From CALKJU01 sp035326425 (GTDB lineage Bacteria > Pseudomonadota > Alphaproteobacteria > Geminicoccales > Geminicoccaceae): DNA of 64,000 bases. Position 1 is the stretch's first letter; the number at the start of each line of letters is the position of its first letter. A model generated the notes under the pieces. It had not been told where the DNA came from. It searched no databases and worked only from the letters and a program-made list of their open reading frames with translations. The stretch covers positions 7,254 through 71,253 of the forward strand of contig DAOLFG010000021.1 of NCBI GenBank assembly GCA_035326425.1, written 5' to 3'. The position numbers and the translations under genes are program-made. Of this stretch, positions 10,884 to 19,797 are shown in pieces.

Positions 10884-12518
10884 CTACCAGTCCTCGGTGA
10901 CCCGGGTGACCTCCTCGAGCGTCGTCACCCCGGCCAGGCATTTGTGGAGACCGTCGACCGACATGGTGCGCATGCCCTGGGTGACGGCCCGGCTCAGAAT
11001 CGCCTGGCTCGGCGCCTGGGCGCGGATCAGCTCGCGTATCTCGTCCGTGACCTCCAGCATCTCGAAGATGCCCTGCCGGCCGATCAGCCCGACATTCTCG
11101 CAGTCGCGGCAGCCAGGTGCCTCGTAGAGCTGCGTGCCCTCGTCGACGGGGACGCCGGCGGCGGTGAAGAAGGCGCGCTCCTCGGGCGTCGCCGGGCGCG
11201 GCCGCTTGCAGGACGGGCAGAGCGTGCCGACCAGCCGCTGGCCGATGACGCCACGCAGGACGGAGGCCAGCAGGTAGGGCTCGACGCGCATGTCGAGCAG
11301 GCGGGCCACGGCACCGGCGGCGTTGTTGGTGTGGAGGGTGGTCAGCAGCAGATGGCCGGTCAGGGCGGCGTGGACGGCGATCTCGGCGGTCTCGGGATCG
11401 CGGGTCTCGCCGACCATGACGATGTCGGGATCGTGGCGCACCACCGAGCGCAGGATGCGGGCGAAGTCGAGGCCGATGTCGGGGCGGACGTGGATCTGGG
11501 TGATGCCGTCGATCTGGTACTCGATCGGATCCTCGATGCTGATGATCTTGTCGGTGGCGGCGTTGAGCTCGCGCAGGGCGGCGTAGAGCGTCGTGGTCTT
11601 GCCGCTGCCCGTCGGGCCGGTGACGAGGATCATGCCGTGCGGCGCTTCCAGCATCCGCCGCAGCCGCGCCTCGACGCCGGGCTCCAGGCCGAGGTCGGCC
11701 ATCACCGCGCCGTGGCCGCTCTGGTCGAGCAGGCGGATGACCAGGCTCTCGCCGTGCGGCGTCGGGGCGGTGGCGACGCGCAGGTCGATGCGCCGCTCGT
11801 CGATATTGAGCCGCGCCCGGCCGTCCTGCGGCAGGCGGCGCTCGGCGATGTCGAGCTTGGCCAGGATCTTGATGCGGGACACCACGGCGGCGCTCAGCCG
11901 TGCCGGTGGCGAGCTGATCTCGCGCAGGCGGCCATGGATGCGGAAGCGCACGCGCAGCCGGTCGCGGTAGGGCTCGATGTGGATGTCCGAGGCGTGCATC
12001 CGGACCGCGTCGGACAGCAGCTGGTTGACCAGGCGGACGACCGGGGCCTCCTGCGCCTGGTCGATGAGGTGCTCGACGTCTCCCGACGCTGCCGGGCCGC
12101 CTTCGCCGATGTCGTCGACGATTTTCTGCAGGGCGCCGGCGCCATGGTCCCAGAGGCGCGCGAAGCTACGCTCGAGATCGTCGATGGGTCCCACCAGCGG
12201 CACCACCTCGCGGCCGGTGGCGAGCCTCACCGCCTTGAGCGCGGTGACGTCGAGCGGATCGGCCATCGCCAGCCACAGGGTCTCGTCGTCCGCATGCACC
12301 GGCAGGACGAGGTTGTGGCGCAGGAATCGGGGCGCCAGCAGCTCGGGCAGCACGGGCGTCTGCGGATGATCATCGGCGCCGATGAGCTGGATGCCGTGCT
12401 CCTCGGCCACGGCGCCGGCCCAGACCGCCGCCTTCACGATGCCGGTGCGCTGGAGCAGCCGTGCCAGCGGCTCGCGGCCCTGCTGCGCCAGCCCTTGCGC
12501 GCGCAGAGCATCCTCCAT
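10884..12518 (-). CDS. gspE: type II secretion ATPase GspE
   Basis: Cytoplasmic hexameric ATPase powering pseudopilus assembly. It has 544 residues: N-terminal MshEN-like domain (about 1-140), then the ATPase with Walker A GPTGSGKTT, Asp box IISIEDPIEYQ, Walker B DPDIVMVGETRDPETA, His box TGHLLLTTLHTN, and a tetracysteine zinc motif (CPSC and CRDC). The frame stays open some 60 codons upstream of 12518 with coding-like residues but no ATG, GTG or TTG, so the N-terminus could be longer with a rare start. It leads the gsp run. Confidence 0.95.
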   Translation of the reverse strand: MEDALRAQGLAQQGREPLARLLQRTGIVKAAVWAGAVAEEHGIQLIGADDHPQTPVLPELLAPRFLRHNLVLPVHADDETLWLAMADPLDVTALKAVRLATGREVVPLVGPIDDLERSFARLWDHGAGALQKIVDDIGEGGPAASGDVEHLIDQAQEAPVVRLVNQLLSDAVRMHASDIHIEPYRDRLRVRFRIHGRLREISSPPARLSAAVVSRIKILAKLDIAERRLPQDGRARLNIDERRIDLRVATAPTPHGESLVIRLLDQSGHGAVMADLGLEPGVEARLRRMLEAPHGMILVTGPTGSGKTTTLYAALRELNAATDKIISIEDPIEYQIDGITQIHVRPDIGLDFARILRSVVRHDPDIVMVGETRDPETAEIAVHAALTGHLLLTTLHTNNAAGAVARLLDMRVEPYLLASVLRGVIGQRLVGTLCPSCKRPRPATPEERAFFTAAGVPVDEGTQLYEAPGCRDCENVGLIGRQGIFEMLEVTDEIRELIRAQAPSQAILSRAVTQGMRTMSVDGLHKCLAGVTTLEEVTRVTEDW

Positions 12519-12794
12519 CGCCAGCGTCCCGCCGTCGACCAGCCGCCGCAGCGCCGGATCGAGCTCCGACGGGTCGGGAAGCGCTACGAGGTCGCGGCTG
12601 GGTACCGCCGGAGTCGTGACGAGCGCGTGCGGGGTTGCCAGGGTGCGGCCTTCTCGCTGGGAAAGCCCCCACCCTCTGGCGGAAGCGGGCGCCGCTCCCG
12701 GCGTCCGCTCACCATCATAACCCGACTGCCGCCCGGCGACGATATGGTTGTGAGCCTCGCGCCGCCCCCGGCGGCAGCGGCGGCCCGGCGAACC

Positions 12795-13322
12795 TCACGC
12801 CGCCGCTGCCGCAGGACGCGAATGCCTCGCGATCAGCACGTTCAGCGACCTCGGCCCCAACGTCTCGTCATAGGCGGGCTGGTAGCTCAGCGGCATCCAG
12901 ACATCGGCCTTCTGCCAGCTCGACAGGATGCGCGGATCGTCGATCTCGAAGCTGTCGAAGCCGCACTGCAGCAGGAACTGCCGCTGGTCGGCGATCACCG
13001 GCCCGACGGCGCGGACCTCGCCGCCGAAGCCGTAGCGGGTGCGGAGCAACCGCGCGGCGCTGAACGGCCGGCCGTCGGTGAAGGCGGGAAAGCGCAGCGC
13101 CACCAGCTGGAGGTGCGGTAGCCAGTCGGCGATCGACTCGACGGCATCGGCCGAGGTCAGCTCGACGCCGAGTCCGTCCGGCCGGTGCCAGAGATGCTCG
13201 GCCTCGGACTCGAGTCGGGAGTGGCTGAGGATGACCGCCCCGGCTGCCGGAATCGGCTGGTCGTCGGCGATACGGGTCCAGCGATCGGCGACGGGGTGCT
13301 GGTCAGCTCTTAGCAGGACCAT
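12795..13322 (-). CDS. DUF934 protein, sulfite-reduction associated
   Basis: A 175-residue DUF934 member, a small family nearly always found beside cysI and cysG in alphaproteobacteria and presumed to help sulfite reduction. The conserved stretches FPAFTDGRPFSAARLLR and RYGFGGEVRAVG, plus QCGFDSFE, are present. The start is set at ATG 13322, which overlaps the cysI stop by 20 bp; the frame stays open further upstream but only as an antisense-like shadow of cysI. Exact biochemical role unknown. Confidence 0.88.
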   Translation of the reverse strand: MVLLRADQHPVADRWTRIADDQPIPAAGAVILSHSRLESEAEHLWHRPDGLGVELTSADAVESIADWLPHLQLVALRFPAFTDGRPFSAARLLRTRYGFGGEVRAVGPVIADQRQFLLQCGFDSFEIDDPRILSSWQKADVWMPLSYQPAYDETLGPRSLNVLIARHSRPAAAAA

Positions 13323-14979
13323 AGAGCGCCTCCTTGAACGGCTTCTGGCCGACGCGACGGTAGTAGGCGAGGAACGGTTCCTCGCCGTCGCGGCCCTTGA
13401 CGTAGGTGTCGACGATGGTCTCGACGGCATCGACCACCCGGTCGCCGGCGAAGCCGGGGCCGATGATCGTGCCGATGGCGGCAGTCTCGTCGGGGCTGCC
13501 GCCAAGCGTCACCTGGTAGAGCTCCTGGCCGTGCTTATCGACGCCCAGGATGCCGATATGGCCGATATGGTGATGGCCGCAGGCATTGATGCAGCCCGAG
13601 ATCTTGATCTCGAGCGGCCCGACCTCGAGCTGGCGGTCGAGCTGCTCGAACCGCGTGCTGATCGCCTGGGCGATCGGGATCGAGCGGGCGGTGGCCAGCG
13701 AGCAGTAGTCCATGCCCGGGCAGGCGATGATGTCGCTGACCAAGCCGATGTTGGGCGTGGCGAGCTCGGCCTCGACCAGGCCCTCCCAGACCGCGAACAG
13801 GTCGCGGGTGCGGACGTCGGGCAGCACCAGGTTCTGGTGGTGCGTGACGCGGATCTCGCCATGGCTGTAGTCGTCGGCGAGCTCTGCCACCTTGCGCATC
13901 TGTGCGGAGGTCGCATCGCCCGGGATGCCGCCGATCGGCTTCAGCGAAATGTTGGCGATGGCGTAGCCCGGTACCTTGTGGCGGACGGTGTTGGCCCGGA
14001 CCCACTGGGCGAAGGGCTTGTTCTCGAACACCCGCTGATCGTGCACGGGGTCACGCTCGGGCAGGCGCTCATAGGCAGGCGGGGCGAAATAGGCGGCGAT
14101 GCGCCCCACCTCGGCATCGGCCAGCGCATAGGCCTCGCCGTCCCGCCGGATCAGCGCGTACTCCTCCTCGACCTGTCGGATGAACTCGGGCGCGGTCAGC
14201 TCGTGGACCAGGATCTTGATGCGCGCCTTGAACTTGTTGTCGCGCCGGCCGTGCCGGTTGTAGACCCGCATGATCGCCGTCAGGTAGGGCAGCAGCTCGT
14301 CCAGCGGCAGGTGCTCGCGTACGGTCTTGCCGATCATGGGCGTCCGCCCGAGCCCGCCGCCGACGATCACCTCGAAGCCCGGCCTGCCGGTGTCGGGGTG
14401 GCGGTGCATGCGCAGGCCGATGTCGTGGACCTTGACCGCCGCCCGGTCGTGCGGCGCCCCGGTCACCGCGATCTTGAACTTGCGCGGCAGGAACGAGAAT
14501 TCCGGGTGCAGGCTCGACCACTGGCGCAGCAGCTCGCACCAGGGGCGAGGGTCCTCCACCTCGTCGGCGGCCACGCCGGCCCACTGGTCGGTAGTGACGT
14601 TGCGGATGCAGTTGCCGCTGGTCTGGATGGCGTGCATCTCGACCTCGGCCAGCGCATCCAGGATGTCCGGCGCGTCGGCCAGGCGCGGCCAGTTGAGCTG
14701 CATGTTCTGGCGCGTGGTGAAGTGGCCGTAGCCCTTGTCCCAGCGCTCGGCGACCCAGGCGAGCTGGCGCATCTGCCGCGACGACAGGACGCCATAGGGA
14801 ATGGCGATGCGCAGCATGTAGGCGTGCAGCTGCAGGTAGAGGCCGTTCATCAGCCGCAGCGGCCGGAACTCGTCCTCGCTCAGCTCGCCGGTCAGCCGGC
14901 GCGCCACCTGGTCGCGGAACTGGGCCACGCGCTCGCGGACGAAGGCGTGGTCGAACTCGTCGTAGCGGTACATCGTCAT
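13303..14979 (-). CDS. cysI: nitrite/sulfite reductase hemoprotein (CysI/NirA-like)
   Basis: Six-electron reduction of sulfite to sulfide (or nitrite to ammonia) using siroheme and a 4Fe-4S cluster. It has 558 residues from the ATG at 14979. Two repeated ferredoxin-reductase-like halves are visible. The cluster/siroheme cysteines lie in ACPGMDYCSLA and ISGCINACGHHHIGH, and the siroheme-binding segments TSGNCIRNVTTDQWAG and RNGKTVREH-like stretches are present. There is no flavoprotein cysJ here, so a ferredoxin is the likely donor. Its place just after cysG, which makes siroheme, favours sulfite as substrate. Confidence 0.93.
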   Translation of the reverse strand: MTMYRYDEFDHAFVRERVAQFRDQVARRLTGELSEDEFRPLRLMNGLYLQLHAYMLRIAIPYGVLSSRQMRQLAWVAERWDKGYGHFTTRQNMQLNWPRLADAPDILDALAEVEMHAIQTSGNCIRNVTTDQWAGVAADEVEDPRPWCELLRQWSSLHPEFSFLPRKFKIAVTGAPHDRAAVKVHDIGLRMHRHPDTGRPGFEVIVGGGLGRTPMIGKTVREHLPLDELLPYLTAIMRVYNRHGRRDNKFKARIKILVHELTAPEFIRQVEEEYALIRRDGEAYALADAEVGRIAAYFAPPAYERLPERDPVHDQRVFENKPFAQWVRANTVRHKVPGYAIANISLKPIGGIPGDATSAQMRKVAELADDYSHGEIRVTHHQNLVLPDVRTRDLFAVWEGLVEAELATPNIGLVSDIIACPGMDYCSLATARSIPIAQAISTRFEQLDRQLEVGPLEIKISGCINACGHHHIGHIGILGVDKHGQELYQVTLGGSPDETAAIGTIIGPGFAGDRVVDAVETIVDTYVKGRDGEEPFLAYYRRVGQKPFKEALYGPAKS

Positions 14980-15281
14980 GGGTAGGCGAAGCCCTGAGCC
15001 TGCTTGCCGAGGTCGCTGCGCACCGTCGGTCCCTTGGCGCGCAGCTGCTCGCGGAAGCGAAGGGGCCACGGCCCGCGGCCCTTGTCCTCGACGTCGACGA
15101 GATAGCTGCCCACGACCTCGTTCACCGCCTCCGACTGGCGCGCCAGGGCCTCCAGGGCCCTGACCTCGCCGTCGCTGCGGGCGATGCTGGCGCTCTCGAT
15201 GCGCTCGACCCAGCCTCGGGCACCGAGGAACACGACCTCGCCGTCGACCAGACGGTTGGCGGTGGCGATCTGTGCCATCAT
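14976..15281 (-). CDS. DUF2849 protein, sulfite-reduction associated
   Basis: A 101-residue protein of the DUF2849 family, usually encoded between cysG and cysI. Motifs include ATANRLVDGEVVFL and SYLVDVED, with RFREQLRAKGPTVR near the C-terminus. The start ATG overlaps the TGA stop of cysG (ATGA), and the stop overlaps the cysI start by 4 bp, so the block is translationally coupled. Function is inferred from context only. Confidence 0.88.
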   Translation of the reverse strand: MMAQIATANRLVDGEVVFLGARGWVERIESASIARSDGEVRALEALARQSEAVNEVVGSYLVDVEDKGRGPWPLRFREQLRAKGPTVRSDLGKQAQGFAYP

Positions 15282-16699
15282 GCGGCCTCCGCGTGGATGG
15301 TATCGATTCGGTCGGAAAGGTGCGCCGGCGTCCGGGCGGCGCAGGGGCGGGGCAGGGGATGGGCGCCGATGAAGATGATCGCCGGCCCCTTGATGCCGCC
15401 ATCGATCAGCGTCTCGACCAGGCGCCCGGCCGTGCCCAGCGCCAACTTCTGCTGCGGCAGCGTGCCGTTCTCGACCACCGTGACCGGTGTGTTCGGGTCG
15501 ATGCCGACGGCCAGCAGCCGGGACTCGATGTGCGGAGCGGCACCCACGCCCATATAGACCGCAACGGTCTGGCCCGGCCGCGCCAGCGCCTGCCAGTCGT
15601 GCTCGGCTGCGCCGTCGGTGGAATGGCCGGTGACAATGGTGAAGCCGCGCCGCGCCTCGCGCTCGGTCAACGGCAGCCCGATGGTGGCCGCACAGCCGAG
15701 GGCGGCGGTGATGCCGGGCACGACCTCGAACGGCACGCCGGCCTCGGCCAGCGCCGTCATCTCCTCGACGGCGCGACCGAAGATCATCGGATCGCCGCCC
15801 TTGAGCCGGACCACCTTGCGACCCGCCAGGGCCTCGCGGACCAGGATGGCATCGATCTCGGCCTGCGGGGTGGAGCGGCCGCGCGGATTCTTGCCGACCT
15901 CGATCCGCCGCGCATCGCGCCGGGCGCGGTCGAGGATCGCCTTCGGCACCAGCCGGTCGACGACGATGACGTCGGCCTCCTGCAGCGCCCGCAGTGCCTT
16001 GAAGGTCAGCAGGTCGGGATCGCCGGGGCCGGCGCCGACCAGCGCCACCGAGCCCACGGCCTCGACGTTGGCCCGGTCGATCTCGTCGTCCAGCTCGGCC
16101 ACGGCGCCGGCGACGTCACCGCCGAGGAAGCGATCGGCGATCCGGCCGCCGAAGAATCGCTCCCAGAAGCCGCGACGCGCGCCCACGTCCCTCACGCGCT
16201 CGGCGACGCTCGTCCGCCAGCTGGCAGCGAACCGGGCCAACATGCCCAGGCGGGCCGGCAGCAGCGGCTCCATCAGCGCCTTGATGCGGCGCGCCAGCAC
16301 CGGTGCGGTGCCCTCGGTCCCGATCGCCACCACCACCGGATCGCGATCCACGATCGACGGCGTGATGAAGGACGAGAGATCCTGCCGGTCGACGACGTTG
16401 AGCGGCACGCCCATGGCACGCGCTGCGGCTGCGACCCCTGCTGTTTCGCCCTCGTCGTCGGTAGCGGCGATGGCCAGCCGGACATCGGCCAGATCGCGCG
16501 GCCGGAAGGGACGCCGCTGCAGCTCGAGCCTTCCGGCTGCTGCCGCGGCCTCGATCTCCGCACACGCCTCGGCCGCGACCACGCAGACGCGCGCCGACGT
16601 CTTCAGCAGCAGCCGGAGCTTCTGCGCCGCCTGCTCGCCGCCGCCGACGACGAGCACCTTCTGCCCGTCGAGGTCGAGGAAGATCGGGAAATACCGCAT
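15278..16699 (-). CDS. cysG: siroheme synthase CysG (methyltransferase/dehydrogenase/ferrochelatase)
   Basis: Trifunctional enzyme making siroheme from uroporphyrinogen III. It has 473 residues from the ATG at 16699. The N-terminal dehydrogenase/chelatase domain has YFPIFLDLDGQKVLVVGGG. The C-terminal SAM uroporphyrinogen methyltransferase (about 225-465) has VALVGAGPGDPDLLT, VRLKGGDPMIFGR and VVPGITAALG. A longer upstream frame runs into AT-rich promoter DNA and is rejected. It heads the sulfite-reduction operon. Confidence 0.95.
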   Translation of the reverse strand: MRYFPIFLDLDGQKVLVVGGGEQAAQKLRLLLKTSARVCVVAAEACAEIEAAAAAGRLELQRRPFRPRDLADVRLAIAATDDEGETAGVAAAARAMGVPLNVVDRQDLSSFITPSIVDRDPVVVAIGTEGTAPVLARRIKALMEPLLPARLGMLARFAASWRTSVAERVRDVGARRGFWERFFGGRIADRFLGGDVAGAVAELDDEIDRANVEAVGSVALVGAGPGDPDLLTFKALRALQEADVIVVDRLVPKAILDRARRDARRIEVGKNPRGRSTPQAEIDAILVREALAGRKVVRLKGGDPMIFGRAVEEMTALAEAGVPFEVVPGITAALGCAATIGLPLTEREARRGFTIVTGHSTDGAAEHDWQALARPGQTVAVYMGVGAAPHIESRLLAVGIDPNTPVTVVENGTLPQQKLALGTAGRLVETLIDGGIKGPAIIFIGAHPLPRPCAARTPAHLSDRIDTIHAEAA

Positions 16700-16764
16700 G
16701 CCCGGAAAGGTCCTGATTTCACAACATCTGTACGGTGCATTCTGGAGAATCACACGCGACCGAC

Positions 16765-16792
16765 AAAATAGGAAATCACAGTTTGGTGTCAA
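16765..16792 (-). promoter_or_regulatory. sigma-70-like promoter for cysG operon
   Basis: Reading the minus strand, a perfect -35 TTGACA (16792-16787) is followed after 16 bp by TATTTT (16770-16765), about 65 bp upstream of the cysG ATG. The 120 bp around it are strikingly AT-rich for this genome, as expected for a promoter. Confidence 0.7.
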
Positions 16793-16972
16793 GAAAAGCC
16801 AGATATATCTTATAAAAAGTGTACAAATGATGTTGCGTACGCGGATACGCGATTCTTCCGGCCCTGGCGCCTGCCGCATTGACCTGGCGATTCTGGCGTG
16901 GAATAGGAGATTCCTAGGAAATAGCTAGACAAGCCCTTCAGGCCTCCCCCATACCGACGCTAGGAGAAAGAC

Positions 16973-18370
16973 GTGGCCACAATTCGTGCGGGCGCGCGCG
17001 GCTACAACGTAACGACCGACACCTTCGCCGGCGTGAGCGGCATTCCGGTGGCACGCGCCAAGCTTGCCGAGCTGTCGATGGCCGACGGCGAGAAGATCAA
17101 GATCCTGGGCACGGGCCTGACCTTCCAGACGGTCGGCGGCGTGCGGACGCTGGTCGGAGGCACGATCGAGCGGATTGTCGCCTTCAATGCCGACGGCAGC
17201 CAGGCCTTCGATCTCAAGGACACATCGATCAAGGCGGCACAGCTCGTCCGCTCGATCGAGGCCGGCGACAAGGCGAGCGCGCTGCTGGGCCTCGCCCTGC
17301 GCTTCGACGACGTGATGACCGGCAGCAACCGCGCGGACCGGTTGGTCGGCCATCGCGGCGACGACCGGATGAATCTGCTGAACGGCGACGACATCGCCAA
17401 CGGCCACGTCGGCAACGACGTCATCGCCGGCGGCAACGGCAACGACATACTGAGCGGCTACTCTGGCAACGACACGCTACTGGGCCAGGTCGGCAACGAT
17501 CTTCTCGACGGCCAGACGGACAATGATCGACTGGATGGTGGCGACGGCAACGATCGGGTCTACGGCGGCGACGGCAACGACACGATCAACGGCAACGCCG
17601 GCGACGACCTGCTGTACGGCGGCAACGGCGACGACCTGCTGAGCGGCGGCGACGGCAACGACAGCCTCGACGGCGGCAATGGCAACGACCGGCTCGCCGG
17701 GGGCGCAGGCGACGACGTCGGCCTGGGGGGCAGCGGCAACGACACGCTCGCCGGAGGCGACGGGGCCGATACGCTCAATGCCGGCGGCGGCGACGATGTC
17801 GTCGACGGCGGTGCCGGAGCCGACCGGCTGATCGGCGGTCTCGGCCATGATCGCCTGTACGGCGGCGATGGCGACGACAGGATCAGCGGCCACGGCAACG
17901 ACAGCATGTGGGGCGGCGCCGGCAACGACTGGATCGTCAACATCGTCGACGTCGCCGGCAATTCCCGGCTGAGCGGCGACGCCGGCGACGACACGCTCGA
18001 AGGCGGGATCGGCAACGACTTCCTGATCGGCGGCCAGGGGGCCGACACGCTGTACGGCGGTGACGGCAACGACCGTCTCGACGGCAACGACGGTGCCGAT
18101 CTGATCTTCGGCGGTGCCGGGGTCGACCGTTTCACCTTCACGCCGAACTGGCAGACCGACACGATCGCCGACTACGAGGAGGGCGAGAATCTCCAGCTGC
18201 GCGGGGTGGTCAGGGACGCCCTGACCTTCGTGGCGGCGGGCGACGACCTCGTCATCACCCAGAACAGCACAGCCAACGAGATCGTGCTCCAGGGCTTCAT
18301 CGCCGACGATCTGCAGACCGTGACGGTCAACGGCGTTGCGCTCGTCGTAGGAGAGGACATCCTGGTCTGA
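16973..18370 (+). CDS. RTX (hemolysin-type calcium-binding repeat) protein
   Basis: A 465-residue extracellular-type protein. The N-terminal 110 residues are a small unassigned domain with LSMADGEKIKILGTGL. From about residue 120 to 390 run GGxGxDxLx nonapeptides (for example GGDGNDRVYGGDGNDT) that form calcium-bound beta-rolls. The C-terminal 80 residues (from VDRFTFTPNWQTDTIADY) look like the final roll plus a type I secretion signal. There is no signal peptide, as expected for type I export. The GTG start is fixed by AGGAGA at 16962-16967. A palindrome TTCCTAGGAA (16911-16920) lies upstream. No T1SS genes are nearby, and there is no enzymatic domain. Confidence 0.88.
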   Translation: MATIRAGARGYNVTTDTFAGVSGIPVARAKLAELSMADGEKIKILGTGLTFQTVGGVRTLVGGTIERIVAFNADGSQAFDLKDTSIKAAQLVRSIEAGDKASALLGLALRFDDVMTGSNRADRLVGHRGDDRMNLLNGDDIANGHVGNDVIAGGNGNDILSGYSGNDTLLGQVGNDLLDGQTDNDRLDGGDGNDRVYGGDGNDTINGNAGDDLLYGGNGDDLLSGGDGNDSLDGGNGNDRLAGGAGDDVGLGGSGNDTLAGGDGADTLNAGGGDDVVDGGAGADRLIGGLGHDRLYGGDGDDRISGHGNDSMWGGAGNDWIVNIVDVAGNSRLSGDAGDDTLEGGIGNDFLIGGQGADTLYGGDGNDRLDGNDGADLIFGGAGVDRFTFTPNWQTDTIADYEEGENLQLRGVVRDALTFVAAGDDLVITQNSTANEIVLQGFIADDLQTVTVNGVALVVGEDILV

Positions 18371-18388
18371 TCGCACCGGATGCCAGGC

Positions 18389-18424
18389 GGCCGGCCGGAT
18401 GTCGATGAGGACGTCCGGCCGGCC
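18389..18424. terminator. strong hairpin between convergent RTX gene and phosphatase gene
   Basis: A 15-bp stem with one wobble pair and a 6-base loop: GGCCGGCCGGATGTC, then GATGAG, then the complementary arm. It fills the gap between the two convergent stop codons. There is no T-run, but the position and stem strength suggest a bidirectional transcription stop. Confidence 0.6.
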
Positions 18425-19240
18425 TCAGCCGAGCAGCGTGGCATGGACCAGGTCCCAGATGGCCGGATTGGCCGCGACCAACAGGCCGTTCCGTCCATCT
18501 CCCGGTCGGTAGCGATTGCCGTCGAGGCGAGCCACGCGGCCGCCAGCCTCCGTGGCGAGCAGGGCGCCCGGCGCATGATCCCATGGTAGTGTCCGCCAGT
18601 AGAGGGCGAAATGCCGGGCTCCTGTCGCCACTGCCGGATAGTCGAGGCCGGCGCATGGCAGGGTCGGAAGCGCCTCACCGGTCGCAGGTAGTCGTGGTTC
18701 GATCGCCGCTCGCAAGTCGGCAGGCATGTAGCGCGTCAGCACCGCGCCGCGCAGGTCGATGATCGATGGACAATGCCGCGAGGGGCGGATTCGGCGCCCT
18801 TCGACGAAGGCGCCAGCGCCCTGCTCTGCGACCGCCAGCCGGTCGGCCGGGATATCGAGCAGCCAGGAGCGTACCGTCTCGCCTGTCGAGATCAACGCCA
18901 CCATCATGGCGAAGCGAGGATTTCCAGCGACGAAGTTCGCGGTCCCGTCCAACGGGTCGACCAGCCAGATCGTCTCCTTGTCGACGCGCTCCATGATGGT
19001 TGGATCCGCTGCGGCCCGTTCCTCGCCAACAACGAAGGAGCCCGGAAGCAGCGATTGCAGGCGTGACGCCAGACGGCCCTCGGCAATGCGATCGACCGCC
19101 GTGACTATCTCTCCCGGTGATTTCTCGCTGATCTCGTCGTCGCGCAGCCTCGCGAACCGTGGGAGAATCACCTCGGTTGCCGTTTCGCGCATCAGCTCGC
19201 CGATTTGATCGGCGAGCCGGTCGTCGACCGCCCGGCTCAC
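18425..19240 (-). CDS. inositol monophosphatase family protein
   Basis: A lithium-sensitive-type sugar/inositol phosphatase, 271 residues. The metal motif WLVDPLDGTANFVAGN and the second motif PWDHAPGALLATEAGG are clear, as is the VGEERAA loop. The GTG start at 19240 overlaps the soxG stop (GTGA), so it is the last gene of the sarcosine oxidase operon. The substrate may be inositol phosphate, histidinol phosphate or another small phosphate; the operon hints at one-carbon or osmolyte metabolism but does not decide. Confidence 0.88.
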   Translation of the reverse strand: MSRAVDDRLADQIGELMRETATEVILPRFARLRDDEISEKSPGEIVTAVDRIAEGRLASRLQSLLPGSFVVGEERAAADPTIMERVDKETIWLVDPLDGTANFVAGNPRFAMMVALISTGETVRSWLLDIPADRLAVAEQGAGAFVEGRRIRPSRHCPSIIDLRGAVLTRYMPADLRAAIEPRLPATGEALPTLPCAGLDYPAVATGARHFALYWRTLPWDHAPGALLATEAGGRVARLDGNRYRPGDGRNGLLVAANPAIWDLVHATLLG

Positions 19241-19797
19241 CCGTTCAGCTCGCGCGCCGCCTCGGCGAGGAACAGCCACGCATATTCCGCGAACGACCGG
19301 TCGACATGCAGCTCGAACCGCTCGGCGTCGAGCCGGTGCAGGGTGATGCCCACCTTGCCGAGCAGCGATCTCGCGACAGAGCCCGATGGAAAGACGCGGC
19401 CATGCAGATCGAGCGGGCAGCCCGCCGCCAGCGCGGTCGTGACGCGTGGTCCGGCGAGCCGCAGGGTCACGATCCGATGCGACACGTCGACCACGGCGTG
19501 GTGACAGCCTTCCAGCGCCTCATCCAGGGCCTGGATCGCCGGCTCGACCAGGTCGGCGGGACAGAGCAGCAGCCATTCGTCCGGTCCGAGCCAGAGGCAT
19601 GCCGCCTGGTCGGCCATCGTCGCGGCGAGGGGGCGTGCCGGCACCAGGAAGCCCAGCGTGGCACTGGCCTTTTCCCGCCCCGCGGGGTCGAGGCGCAGCA
19701 CCAGCTTGCCACGGAAGGGCGCCTCCACCACCGTCACGCCCGTGCCGACGATGGCGGGCAGGTCGGCGGTGGGGCTGGCCAGGAAAGGCTCAGCCAT
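19237..19797 (-). CDS. soxG: sarcosine oxidase gamma subunit
   Basis: Small structural subunit of heterotetrameric sarcosine oxidase. It has 186 residues with LWLGPDEWLLL and the GcvT-like pattern VVDVSHRIVTLRLAGP, typical of SoxG. The ATG overlaps the end of soxA by 8 bp. Confidence 0.92.
   Translation of the reverse strand: MAEPFLASPTADLPAIVGTGVTVVEAPFRGKLVLRLDPAGREKASATLGFLVPARPLAATMADQAACLWLGPDEWLLLCPADLVEPAIQALDEALEGCHHAVVDVSHRIVTLRLAGPRVTTALAAGCPLDLHGRVFPSGSVARSLLGKVGITLHRLDAERFELHVDRSFAEYAWLFLAEAARELNG

Noticed and set aside
10944..13121. Plus-strand open frame opposite gspE
   Set aside because: Antisense shadow of gspE and of the DUF934 gene; His/Gln/Arg-rich residues without motifs.
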